64,000 nt of DNA, from the NCBI GenBank assembly GCA_964030785.1, contig OZ034969.1, positions 70,154,862 through 70,218,861 of the forward strand. The letters are read 5' to 3'. The stretch is from Siderastrea siderea (lineage: Eukaryota > Cnidaria > Anthozoa > Scleractinia > Rhizangiidae). Below are positions 47,531 to 58,144 of this stretch, piece after piece (within the stretch, counting starts at the first letter, position 1; every line of letters starts with the position of its first letter). Below the pieces are notes generated by a model. It ran no database searches, was not told where the DNA came from, and saw nothing but the letters and a program-made list of their open reading frames with translations. A program made the position numbers and the translations under genes.

Positions 47531-47878
47531 TTCAACAGAAACATTCTTCTTTTCTTGCCATCTATGATTTTATCGCTTTTTAATTGGCAAAAACATTTGG
47601 TGTAGTGTTTTAAGTTTCAAAAAACACGAAGCAGTGTCAATAGCAGATTTTTAAAGACTTTTCGAGGCCCTTATAGACTTGCCCGGGCAAGGTTGAATAT
47701 AATCGCACCAACGCCATATATCACCTCGAATTTGTAAGCTTACTTAAGAATAATGAACAGTGGCAAGCAGACACATGCCTGAGCAAGCAGGGGCAAGTTG
47801 GGGCAGGTTGGGGCAAGTTTAAACTTTGTGTTTTGTTCACTATTTATGTAAGTGGAACAAATTGTGTGGATCACTCAG

Positions 47879-49570
47879 ATGTCCGACAAAAAGGGTAAGG
47901 TTGACTGGTCGAAAATCGATGGCTCATCACCAAAACCAAAACGGCTTCACTTGGAAAAAGAAGAAACAGATAGCTTGTATCACTGTCCAATACAAACGTG
48001 TGATCACGATGGATTTAAAAGTCAACGTGGCTGTAGGAAACATGTGAACACCAAGCACAGGTGGTTCTTTTTCTTTGACGAAAAACCCGACGTTTCAAGT
48101 ACCAAAGAACTTGCCGATGATGATACATCGGGTGAAATCACAAAACAAACTGCCAGGGTAATGCCTTCGTTTTCAGTTTCCAGCCAAATTGGAGAGTTAT
48201 TCACGAAATGGTTGACTGGAAGTGGTGGGGGTTGCAAGAAAGATCGTGCAGCTCAGCAGATAGCCAAGAGATGCTTTAAATTTCTCAAATTTTGCTGCGA
48301 AGATGAAGATGAATTGAGTTTTGAAGTGCTGGACTTTAGCCTGTGTTCGCATAGTCTGTTGTTCAAGTTTATCGACTACTTGCAAGATGAATGCAAACTC
48401 GGACACGGTGGCCGATTGGGCTACATTGATGCGATCTCCGAATTAATCGACTTCAGAAAAATAAACGGCGCATCAGACACAGTTCTTCGAAATTTGTCCT
48501 CAACGGAGCTGTACCTTAAACGAGCGCGCAAGACGGTGGCAAAGATGATGAGACTGCAGTGGACACAAGATCTAGACATTGAAACTTTGGATGCTAGGGG
48601 GCACTGGGCAACCATGGAAGAACTGTTAGAAGTGGTGACATTTCATTTGCCTCGCTACGAGAACACTGTGAAGACGTGCAAAACTATTCCAGGTCAAGTT
48701 AATCCTTCGGACTTAACATTTGCCACGAAATTTGTCGCAGTGTATTTGTTCATCAAGGTGAAGGGGTCTCGCCCTATGACTTATCAGTATTTGACAGTGG
48801 ACATGGTCAGAGCAGCTAAGGAGAACGGGGGATTCATCGACCAGAAAAAGTTCAAGACTGCTAGCAAATATGGATTTGACTCCTTAATTCTGACCGATGC
48901 AAGCATGCAGGTGCTCGATAGCTACATAAATTTCGTAAGGCCATTGCTAAAACCCCAGTGCGAGTTCGTTCTGGTCACGAGAAATGGAGGCCAGCACAGC
49001 AAATTGGGCGACGTCATGAGTAAACTGGTGTTTGATGCAATCGGAAAGTTCATTCATCCGACGTGCTATCGTCAAATTGTCGAGACGCAAAGCCTCAATC
49101 TGCTCACAAGCAAGGAGCAACAAATTTTGTCAGAAGACCAAAAACACAGTTCTGCCGTTGCAAAAGTTCACTATCAAAAGCAAAGATCGCGCGAAGTTGA
49201 TGTCAAAGCTCACGAGTGTTTACAAAAGCTACAAGGCACGAAAGGCTCGGAGGTGGATAGGGAATTGGAAGTGCAAACGAGGTTTAGCGGCTCAACTTCA
49301 AGTCTTGCAGCTCCAATCGAAACAGCAGAAACAAAGAGCGCGCCCCCTAAAGAAAAGGATTCCCCGCCCACAAACCAATTGCGAGTTCAAAGAAATTATC
49401 GTCGGGTGTTGAAATTCACGGCAGACGAGGACGATTTTCTCAAGAAGGGAATCGATCGGCACGGGTTTGGTCAGTGGACGGCAATTCTGAGGGATCCCGA
49501 TCTCAAATTTCAAAACGGAAGAACGGCGGACTCTCTCAAGAAAAGGGCTGGAATGAAAATGCAGCTATAG
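47879..49570 (+). CDS. Crypton-like tyrosine recombinase with C2H2 finger and Myb/SANT domain
   Basis: Single uninterrupted frame; ATG at 47879 chosen (563 residues), with an open frame extending slightly upstream. Near residues 36-60 is a C2H2 finger: C-x4-C-x13-H-x4-H (CPIQTC, then HVNTKH). The middle matches a tyrosine recombinase: an N-terminal helical DNA-binding part, box I GSRPMTYQYLTVDMV (Arg about 298), a Lys-rich hairpin QKKFKTASKYG, box II PTCYRQIVET (Arg about 398), then QKHSSAVAKVHYQK with His about 423 and Tyr about 432. The Arg-to-His gap (25) and His-to-Tyr gap (9) agree with XerD-type enzymes. The box II position three before Arg is Thr rather than the common His. The C-terminal 50 residues form a Myb/SANT module (FTADEDDFLKKGIDRHGFGQ with W-x-x-I-L) ending near LKKRA, reminiscent of telobox-type Myb domains. 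All five other catalytic positions are present and no stop interrupts the frame, so it may be active or domesticated. Confidence 0.75.
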   Translation: MSDKKGKVDWSKIDGSSPKPKRLHLEKEETDSLYHCPIQTCDHDGFKSQRGCRKHVNTKHRWFFFFDEKPDVSSTKELADDDTSGEITKQTARVMPSFSVSSQIGELFTKWLTGSGGGCKKDRAAQQIAKRCFKFLKFCCEDEDELSFEVLDFSLCSHSLLFKFIDYLQDECKLGHGGRLGYIDAISELIDFRKINGASDTVLRNLSSTELYLKRARKTVAKMMRLQWTQDLDIETLDARGHWATMEELLEVVTFHLPRYENTVKTCKTIPGQVNPSDLTFATKFVAVYLFIKVKGSRPMTYQYLTVDMVRAAKENGGFIDQKKFKTASKYGFDSLILTDASMQVLDSYINFVRPLLKPQCEFVLVTRNGGQHSKLGDVMSKLVFDAIGKFIHPTCYRQIVETQSLNLLTSKEQQILSEDQKHSSAVAKVHYQKQRSREVDVKAHECLQKLQGTKGSEVDRELEVQTRFSGSTSSLAAPIETAETKSAPPKEKDSPPTNQLRVQRNYRRVLKFTADEDDFLKKGIDRHGFGQWTAILRDPDLKFQNGRTADSLKKRAGMKMQL

Positions 49571-50300
49571 CTTGACTTAATGTTTAGAAAAAAGTAATGT
49601 GCCAAAACTCGTCTAATAAAATATGGGACCGACCCGACGGTCGCACCCTTTATCGTGTAAGAGATAGTCGAAGTAAAGTAAGCAAAGTTGCACTCGAAAA
49701 GTGACTTTCTTTTAATCAAGTTTGACGTTTTCCTTTCCTTTGCTTTCCTTACATGTATTACTTAATCGATACGCTAACTTTCAATCGACGAGATAGCAAA
49801 ATAAATCGCAACTGAAAAATTCTTCTGGTTCATTCTTGTGGACTGTCTAAACCATTCTGAGAAAACATAAATGACATTCATCATTTCAACTGAGAAATAC
49901 ATTTGATTTCATCTCGCACAATGTCAAAGAAACAACTTAATATTCACACGTGTTTTTTTCCTACTGTTAATATATTATTATTATTATTATTATTATTAAT
50001 ATAAAAATAATATTATTATTATTGTTATTATTTTAATTAATTCAGTTCATATCCATAGTATACGTTAAAATCGTTACACACTTTATCATCATAGAGAAAG
50101 TAGCTGGAGGTAGAATTAATAATGATAGATTCAGTTGTTATTATTTTAATTAATTCAGTTGATATCCGTAGTATACGTTACAATCGTTACACACTTTATC
50201 ATCATAGAGAAAGTAGCTGGAGCTAGAAGTACTAATGATAGATTCAGTTGAAATACGTGGTATACGCTGAGACCGTTAAACACTTTAACATCAGGGAAAA
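49571..50300. repeat. AT trinucleotide tract and 111-bp tandem repeat
   Basis: (ATT)n/(TTA)n occupies about 49970-50040. A repeat with ATAGTATACGTTA, CACACTTTATCATCATAGAG and AGTAGCTGGAG follows, with units starting near 50041, 50152 and 50241; the third is shorter and diverged. No gene was seen. Confidence 0.75.
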
Positions 50301-51413
50301 GTTCTTGTAGCACTCGTGTGTAGTCTTGGTGACCTAGTGACCGCCTTTTTCAGTCTATGAAGGCTATAGAAGGCTTCATTGTAGTCCATTGCCAAGTTTA
50401 CAACGAATATAAAGTGCATGCACGGCGTATTGTAAGTCACAGTTATTTCGTAAAACAACAAAGGTTAAGTTTATCTTTTTGTTCTGGCCTGTGATGCCAT
50501 AGTCTTTTCTCCCAAGGGTTTAGCGGATTTAGCGTGGAAAACGTACTTTGAAAGTATAATTTGGTCACGTTGAGGAACAAAGAGGACCGAATTATACCTG
50601 TTCCCTTTGGTGTTCTATATTATGAGCAATATCTTGAAGCCAGTTGTGTTTTTCTGGTCGATTTGCCACTTCAACATCAATAGGAAGACAGACACATCAT
50701 GCCAGAACATAACAAGTAACCAGTACAGAAAACAAGTCGCATCGTGGCTTCAAAGAGAAAAGGAACAAGAATTTTGGGAAGCGATCGTTTCTTCCTTCCT
50801 TCCTTCCTCCTTCCTTCCTTCCTTCCTTCCTTCCTTCCTTCCTTCCTTCCTTCCTTCCTTCCTTCCTTCCTTCCCTCCTTCCTTCCTTCCTTCCTTCCTT
50901 CCTTCCTTGCTTCCTTTAAAATGAATGAAAATGATGGGTTAGTAGCTGAACAAGAGGTGTCATTAGTTTATTCAAGTATATTCAAACCCATATACCCCTT
51001 CCATTTCGAATGCCACCAAATAGATCCAGTCCAGATATCGGATTAGATAGGCCTTTCACCGCACGAGACCTCCTACACTTTTCAATTTGTTTTGTTTAAT
51101 TTAGCTTAGAAAGGTGAATCATAAGGTGTCAATGTTTAATCTTTGTCATGCACGCTCTCAGGGAGGAGAGTGGGTCCCAATGAAGTGTTCACGCCAAGAT
51201 TGAAACCCTTACCTTTCAATATACCAGGGCTGAATATACTAATTATTATTGAAATGGTACCCTTCATTCATACCTGCAAAATAGATTGCACCGTTTTTTA
51301 CTTTAAAAATAAGCCAATAGGCTTTAAGCCACTCGAAGGCTCCAGGCTTTCCCTTAGTTTTTCGCTGTTATTTCTGTTCAATTTAAGCAACCTTTTTGCT
51401 TTACATTTTTCAG
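50301..51413. repeat. Non-coding stretch with (TTCC)n microsatellite at 50789-50917
   Basis: About 130 bases of TTCC with few interruptions. The FLPSFLPSF frames over it are artefacts. The flanking sequence holds no recognised gene. Confidence 0.9.
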
Positions 51414-53371
51414 ATACTTGGGCTCTGAAGTTGAAGAGAGTTTCACGTAGTCAGTGCACTGCGTTCTTAACCGAAGCACATGGCGGCACAAAGTTCAGGT
51501 AACGTACCTTATAATTATTTTAGGTATTTCAGTAATAGAAAGGTAGAATTAGGGGAGAATTGTATACATCCGACGTTTACCTGAGGAAGAGATCGACTGG
51601 AGAACAAACACGTTTTATTCGCGCCAAAATACGCAAGGGTATTCATTCATGAACGTTGATGTCTTTTCAAATAAGAAACAGTTATGAGAACTGGGGTTGT
51701 CATGTTGATGATCATTCAAATATTGAAATATTTTCCCCCCTCGGTTTTGCTATAATTGGGATGTATGCTTGCAGAGTAAATGAGAGTGCTTGAAGAAAAC
51801 TCCGTAAAAGTGCTATTCAACGTTAGACTGGTAAGGAAATTTAATTCACAAGAAGTGAAGAAAAAAAGTATTTCAACTCGGTGCAATTCGAGCCCAACCG
51901 CTGAATTTGTTCGTTGAGCATAGTTGATCAAACTCTGGTGTATATTCAGTGTGGCGCGGCCCAGCATTTCATGCTAGGAATGTATGGTCTACAATGTAGT
52001 AGTAGCTAGGAAATCATTTTGCCTGTCTACAGCTTGTTATTTATCATGCATTGACAAACAGTAAAAAGTATATTACTTAAAAACAAAATGTACATTTTGT
52101 CAATGCCCGAGTCCATTACTTTCGGTATTGGAGTTCTCTCGGGTGTGCTTTCGAGAAAGTCACCCACTAGTAGTGCCTTTATTTATCGAGCGTGCTCATG
52201 CGTGCGTGCATGATAGGGTTGAACAGTTACAACGATTCGTTCTGTTACCCAGGTGCTGGTGCTCATGCCCTGCAGGTTTCAAACGGTTGCTTAGTATCGT
52301 TAAACTTCATTTTAAGGTACTTTCGAAGTAGAAAGGTAGCAATATTCTACGTGTGTTTCTTCAGGACCGAGACGATTTGGACGTTCGATGTCTGTCGTGT
52401 ACTTTGGGGAGAACGGAAAACAAACAAGTTCCATTCTTGCAAAAATATGCAAGGGGCATTTCACATGTTTTCCAAGAAACTGAAGAACAGTAATACTGAA
52501 AGTTTACTGCGTTGATAATTCTCCAAATGTTTTTTTTTAAGTTTAAACATTAACTGAAGGTAGTTTTTCGATTGTTGCTTTGTTTTAAGGTAAACAAGAA
52601 ATGAACGGATTGAAAACGGGAGATGGAGGGGGTTCGGGTCGTTGCTAGAGTTGTATGGCCTGGTTATGATCGTATAGCAGTATAGGGGACCATTTGAAGT
52701 GTGCAGTTACCTCAGTGTCTGAAGTTTTCTTACATATCACACCTTTAAAAAAACAGCAGCAGCAGCATATAGACGAATAAGGCAAATATTGTCAATGCCA
52801 TGAGTCGATTACCCGAGGTACTAGCGTTTTCTCTTGCGTGCTTTTGTCTAGCAATCTTCGACCAAAGGCTGACTTATTAGCTCGGAAGCCGATCAAACGG
52901 AACCCCCATAAGAAAGCATGGATAACTTTAGTAAGGTTTCACGTGGTCGGGCGCGCGAGAAACGCCTCGGTCTCTTAGAGTACGAGTCGATTGATTGCCT
53001 GAGGAGATCAGCGCTCTGAGGGACGGTCGTACGATAGATGGACTGATGATCTTCATTTTTTTATTGCAGTTGTGGTAATCAAAGCGGGTGTCATTAAAGA
53101 CGATGAGTTAGAAGAGTTGTCAGAGAAGCTGGGCAATTCCTGGAAACCACTTGCTCGGCGACTGGGATTTAACATGGGCGAGATAACTGGGTTTCACAAG
53201 GATAATGAGGAGTATACTGAAAAGGCATTGAGTATGCTGAAAAAGTGGAAGGAAAAAGTTGGCTCAGGAGCAACCTACTGGGAGATGTATGTCGGACTTT
53301 GTCATGGATATGTCACGCGAAGGGATTTAGCAGAGGAGATTTGTTGTCAAGATTCTCCCGTTTCTCATGAG
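51414..53371 (+). CDS. Gene D: Death-domain exon with candidate upstream linker exon (partial)
   Basis: The exon 53070-53371 follows a good acceptor (tttttttattgcag) in phase 1 and encodes a Death-type domain: KAGVIKDDELEELSEKLGNS, then WKPLARRLGFNMGEITGFHK and KALSMLKKWKEKVGSGATYW, ending LAEEICCQDSPVSHE before gtaagc. It aligns by eye with the Death exon of gene B, including the KAG start and the LA-E/D-I-CC end, but continues through a donor instead of stopping. A candidate linker exon at 51414-51498 (DTWALKLKRVSRSQCTAFLT) resembles the 4823 linker of the TRADD-N-like gene. Its donor leaves phase 2, which does not match the Death exon, so a connecting exon is missing or the linker is decayed. 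The 51.5-52.9 kb intron contains a diverged internal duplication (compare 51580-51640 with 52360-52450, and 52100-52160 with 52795-52850). Confidence 0.7.
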
Positions 53372-53618
53372 GTAAGCAGCTTTTCATGGTTCCCGATTTC
53401 TGTTAGTTATATTTACTTAATTAGAGGTGCTCAGTCTACTAATCTATTAAAAGAAGTTGCTTGGTTTAAATGCTTGATCTGTTTTAAATGATACTACCGT
53501 ACTTGGAAATGAATGATGACTTGCACATTAGTCATTCAGGCGTCATATTTCTCTGGCCGTCTTTGTGGTGCTTTTAATTTTTTAATTATTTTTCAATTTC
53601 GATAAAAATGTAAAGCGT

Positions 53619-53659
53619 AAACGATTAGCAGAGGAGATTTGTTGTCATGTTTCTGAAGA
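53619..53659 (+). pseudogene. Duplicated fragment of the Death exon 3' end with donor
   Basis: CGATTAGCAGAGGAGATTTG then TTGTCATGTTTCTGAAGAG and gtaagcagcttttc repeats the last codons and splice donor of the Death exon 250-300 bases upstream. It keeps Leu-Ala-Glu-Glu-Ile-Cys-Cys. It may serve as an alternative 3' end or be a decay product. Confidence 0.6.
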
Positions 53660-53792
53660 GGTAAGCAGCTTTTCTTGTTTTTGTTGCATGATCTATTGAA
53701 ATTGTGATTAGTCAGCTTTTCTTCCAATAGATATTATAGATATTATTATTTCATATAATCACACAAGATGGCTTGATTGGAATTTTTAATGG

Positions 53793-53891
53793 TGACATGT
53801 ATTTCCCATCCAGTCCGCCGTCTTGTCTAAACCTTGTGGTATATTTACCCATCATGCCTTATTTTACAACTTTGTGACAGCATACATGACA
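53793..53891 (-). repeat. 3' LTR (99 bp)
   Basis: On the minus strand it starts TGTCATGTATGCTG and ends ATACATGTCA. Unusually short for a Ty3/gypsy LTR. Confidence 0.85.
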
Positions 53892-54570
53892 TCTCCTTTT
53901 TTTAACAACAAACGTGACTAGGTTGCATGTTCTTAAGGCTTTCAACAAATGAAAACAACAACATAAATAAAAACAAAACAAAACAAAACAAGTCACTGTT
54001 CATAGTTCTGGAAACAAATCATTGTTCATAGTCTTTGAACAAGTCACTGTTCATGGTCCTTGAGGTAGGTGGGCCGTTTCACTAGTCGACCAGAGCGGGT
54101 ACGTATCGCTGGTTTTAGTGCATGTTCCGACAGTGTTTCTGTTTCATGGAAACTCCCATTGAGGTTGGTTCAGGTACGTGCAAGAGAACTGGCTTAACTA
54201 ACTTGTGACGTTTTCACAGTCCCTTTGTTTAGTGCTTGCGACACTCGGCTCTTGTTCAGGTGTCTACGACTTCTTCTATACTTCTGACCTTCAGGCTTCT
54301 GAACAAGGTATAGCCTGGGTGTGTGATGCTTTTCAACTACTGTAGCTTGGATCCCCTTCTTGTCATCTTCAGAGACACCTGATCACCTTTGTCTAGCGGA
54401 AGGCAACTCTTTATTACTGTGTTTATCATACTAGAGCTTCTGTCTTTCTTTTATCTTCTGAAGGTGCTGCTTGAATTCTTGGGTTCCCTGTAGTTTTAGA
54501 AGCTCAGCATTAGTTGGAAGAGAGGTTTTAAGTCTGTGGCCCATTAAAATTTGAGCAGGAAACAAGCCTA

Positions 54571-54958
54571 TTAATTCCATCCGAGGGAGTGTTTGTGTAG
54601 TTCAGTAAAGATCTTATCCTTTCTTGAGGATATTCTCAATGCTTTGCACGGCTCTTTAGACTTCACCGTTTGACTGAGGATAGTGAGGACTTGAAGTGGT
54701 GTACACAAAACCATAACTCCTGCTGAAATCGTTGAATGCTGAACATGCGTACTGGGAGCCATTGTCGCTGATAAGTTCATCAGGGATACCGTACCTGGCA
54801 AATTGACTCTTCAGGTGACAGATAATATTGCTACTGGTTAGGTCGTCTGCTTGGCAACTTCTATCCATTTGGAAAAGTAATCTACGCTCAGCAACTAGTG
54901 AACACCATTGAGCTCGAACATGTCACAAGGTCCAGTTTTGGACCATGGCCTGTATGGT
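54571..54958 (-). pseudogene. Gypsy integrase remnant
   Basis: A minus-strand fragment carries ISDNGSQY and SPHYPQSNGEV, the central Asp and final Glu regions of a retroviral-type DDE integrase. It begins after the nested MITE and then loses its frame; no intact integrase is present. Confidence 0.8.
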
Positions 54959-54971
54959 GGCTCTTGAATTA

Positions 54972-55413
54972 CACTCTTTTTTAAATAAGAATGTTGTTTT
55001 CCGGCCCAGGCTGAATATTCTTATTTTATGCCGATTTTAGACTGAAAATGTTCTTGTATTATTCTTAAATTATAGCTTATAACATTTCCGTTTTAGAATG
55101 TATTGGGTAATCAATGACAAGTGTTCGGTGTCTAGAGCTGTATTGCGTTACATTGTGCACGTGCTCCATCGCTTTCCGTTGCAGTCAGCGAGGTTTTTTC
55201 GTTTTGTTGGCTAGTTTTGTCGTTTAGAGAAAGGAATAATTTTATACGGTTAAGTTAAAAACATATAATTGTATTGTATTTACAGATTTTCAACACACAA
55301 AATTATATCCTTTTCAAAATCTCTGCCTCGGGTTTATTCTGAAAATATTCTTAAAACTTCGCAAATTTCAGTCTCGATATTCTTATAAAATATATTTTTA
55401 TGAAAAAAGAGTG
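54972..55413. mobile_element. Tc1/mariner-type MITE nested in the gypsy element
   Basis: The ends CACTCTTTTTT and AAAAAAGAGTG are inverted partners flanked by TA (54970-54971 and 55414-55415). The 442-bp interior is AT-rich with repeated ATTCTTA/TAAGAAT words and no transposase. The interrupted retrotransposon sequence (GGCTC ... GGCTCTCTG) continues on both sides. Confidence 0.8.
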
Positions 55414-55415
55414 TA

Positions 55416-56846
55416 TCATTGGCTCTCTGCGTTGAGCTCACTGGAACTGGTTACTAGCGGAACAAAGGCTTGCATGCCTGGATCATCTGCAGTGATTTTC
55501 TGGAACTCAGCATACTTCTCTGGTGAAATGGGAAGGTGCGCAGTAAACTGAACCTCATTCACTCCAAGGTCTGGAATGAGACTTTCTGTAGTCTCTTGTA
55601 GGTATGATCTGCTCAATTCATCGGCTACAGAACGGTCTGAACCTGAACGATATTTGACCTTCAAATCATACCGTTGCATTGTCAGCATCATCTTTTGCAG
55701 TATGAGTGGTGCTTGGTGCAAAGGCTGACTTAAAATGTACTGCAATGGCTTGCGGTGTGCCTCTACTTGCGTTTTTCTTCCGTAGATAAACTGAAGAAAG
55801 TTCTGTGCTCCATACACAATTGCGAGGGCATATCGCTCTTGGGTTGGAGTGAGGGCTCTTGATGCATAAGCTCCGGGTTTTCAATCTTGCAAAAGGGCTG
55901 CACCCAACCCTTTGGAACTAGCACCAACTGATAGGGTTGATGGCTTGCTTGGATCATAGTATCCAAGTACCGGTGTTGACGAGGCCATCTGCTTGAGTCT
56001 TTGAAAGCTTGCTTCTTGCTCTTGGTCCCAGTGCCAGGCAATGTTCTTCTCTAACAATTCTCTAAGTGGTGCACTTACTGTAGCCATATTGGACATAAAC
56101 TTTCCGAGATAATGAATGAATCTAAGGAATGTCTTAAGTTCCTTAGTGTTCTGGGGAAGGGGGGAGGGAGGTCATTTCTTGTACTTATCTTCTCGGGATC
56201 TGGTTTTAAGCCATCTTTACTTAGGACATGGCCAGCGCAGAGGACTTCTTCTTGCCTGATTCGGCATTTTCAGCGCTGAACTTAAGATTGACTTCTCGCA
56301 CTCGGTCTAACACCTGCTTTAGTCTGGCGTCATGCTCATCATCATCTTAACTTTTCCACATATTAAGAGGTCATCCACTATCACTTTCACACCATCCATA
56401 TGGGCAAACAGGTCAGAAATGCAGTTCTGCAAAACTTCAGGAGCTGACTTCATCCCAAACCTAGTGAAGCGGTTTCTTCCAAACGGTGTGCTGAAAGTGC
56501 ATAACTTTGAGCTTTCCTCGTCCATCTTCACCTGCCAGTATCCTGATGTGGCATCTAGAACTGTAAACACTTTGGCCTAAGGCATGCTAGCAACAACGTC
56601 TTCTGTTGTTGTCATTGGGAAGTGCTCTCTTCTTATGGCTTCATTCAAATCGTTGGGGTGCATGCAAATACGGATCTTGTTAGGTTTCACCACAGATAGC
56701 ATTCTGTTCACCCAGACAGTAGGTTCTCTCTGCCTGAAAACTACGCCTGCTTTTTCTATGCGGTCAAGTTCACCTTTGATCTTTTCTTTGAGGGACTCTG
56801 GTGCTTTCCTTGGAGGATAAACTACAGGAGAATCGCTAGGATCCAA
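55416..56846 (-). pseudogene. Gypsy reverse transcriptase and RNase H remnants
   Basis: Several frames in order on the minus strand show RT motifs (RICMHPNDLNEAIRREHFPM, then FTVLDATSGYWQVKMDEESS, then VIVDDLLI where the usual catalytic Tyr-x-Asp-Asp is Val-Asp-Asp-Leu-like). An RNase H stretch follows (YDPSKPSTLSVGASSKGLGA, then HRKPLQYIL and VKYRSGSDRSVADELSRSYL). Frameshifts and stops separate them. Confidence 0.85.
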
Positions 56847-56897
56847 CGTGACTGTGTGTTCTCCGGCAAGACACCCAAGACCTTGAAATAAATCTGG

Positions 56898-57952
56898 TTA
56901 TTCATCAAGGATGCTTTGATCCAAGTCAGTGAGGTGCCCTGGAATGCCATGTTGTTGAAGTAATTGTATTCTAGCAAGTAGACCCATTTTTTTTGCAGGT
57001 TTGGGCACTGAGTACTGAAGGTGCTTCAATCTCAACAGCAAAGAATTTCTCTTGACAGTTTTGCTTTCAATTCTTAGGTCTTCGTACCTCTCTCCCATAT
57101 CTACTGCATTAACTGGAGTGATGCATCCATCAAATAGCTCTTCATCACTATCTTCGTCTTCTTCTACACGGTGTTTTCCTTTCCTAACTGTGGTGTTAGA
57201 TTGACAAACACTGGCAAAATGGTTCAACTTTTGATGCTTGGCACATCTTTTTCCTTGTGCAGGGCATTTTCCTTTGTCATGTTGATAACCACATCTAGTA
57301 CAATCTTTGCTTGGTAATTTCTTTCTGCCAGACTTTGTTTTTCGGTGGCTTTTTTCTTTCTTCGGATTTACACTGTTAATGCTAGGATTCTCAGTTGTCA
57401 TGGTTTTCAGTTGTGCTTTAGACATCTCGCCAGTTCTAGCAATGTCAATTGTTTTTTCTGGAGTAAGGCATGAACCTTCCTGAATAAGCTTTTCTCTTGT
57501 TTTGGTAGTATGACACCCAATAACCACTCTATCTCGAACCATTTCATCAGGGTCTGCATAACCACAATCTTTAACAAGCAACTTCAAATCAGTGAGAAAA
57601 TTAAGTTGTTCAAATAACTCACCCTCTTGTTGAACCTTCTGGTGGAATTTGTACCTTGCAAACTTTTTTTTTGATTTGGGCTTCACTTTCGCTTCGTACT
57701 TTGTATAATACGTGTCGAGTTTCTTTGCTTCTTCTGCAGTGCGTTCCCACGTATTGTATATGTATGGTTTATGTCACGACCTTTGTCTCCATTACAAATC
57801 ATCAGGTAATTGCATTTTTCTTCTTCGCTTTCCGCTTAAGAGGTCCTCCAAACGTGAACTCGCAGTGTTGCCTGAATGCTCTCCACGCGTTCGGCAAATC
57901 TTCGCTCGTCCAATCCATCTTTTGGAGGGCTGCCTGCAGAATTTCCGTCCAT
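56898..57952 (-). pseudogene. Gypsy gag remnant with zinc knuckle
   Basis: A start ATG lies at 57952 (MDGNSAGSPPKDGLDERRF), then a frame break near 57838, then a 262-residue frame from 57686 with CTRCGYQHDKGKCPAQGKRC, a zinc-knuckle-like Cys cluster. No aspartic-protease DTG or DSG motif is visible between gag and RT, consistent with an internal deletion. Confidence 0.8.
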
Positions 57953-58045
57953 TTTGTCGCTTTCGTCGTTAGAGATGCATAGCGAATGTTTACTGAAGCG
58001 CGGTGGCTTTCTTTGCAGCGGTATTTCCTTTACTTACTGACACCA

Positions 58046-58144
58046 TGACATGTAATTCACATCCAGTCTGCCATCTTGTCAAAACCTCGAGGTATATTTA
58101 CCCATGTTGCCTCATTGTACAACTTCACAACAGCATACATGGCA
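58046..58144 (-). repeat. 5' LTR (99 bp)
   Basis: On the minus strand it starts TGCCATGTATGCTG and ends TACATGTCA; it is the diverged partner of 53793-53891. Confidence 0.85.

Larger units (their letters stand above)
53793..58144 (-). mobile_element. Ty3/gypsy LTR retrotransposon, old and broken
   Basis: The 4352-bp element is bounded by 99-bp LTRs and flanked by the direct repeat AATGG (53788-53792 and 58145-58149). On the minus strand the 5' LTR ends CA and is followed at once by TGGTGTCAGTAAG, a plausible tRNA primer site. The 3' LTR is preceded by the purine tract AAAAAAAGGAGA (53892-53903). Gag, reverse transcriptase, RNase H and integrase remnants follow in Ty3 order but in several frames. 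The LTRs differ at about 16 of 99 positions by eye, so the insertion is old. A MITE is nested between RNase H and integrase. It sits antisense just downstream of the gene D Death exon. Confidence 0.9.

Noticed and set aside
50607..51046. FLPSFLPS-type open frames
   Set aside because: Translation of the TTCC microsatellite.
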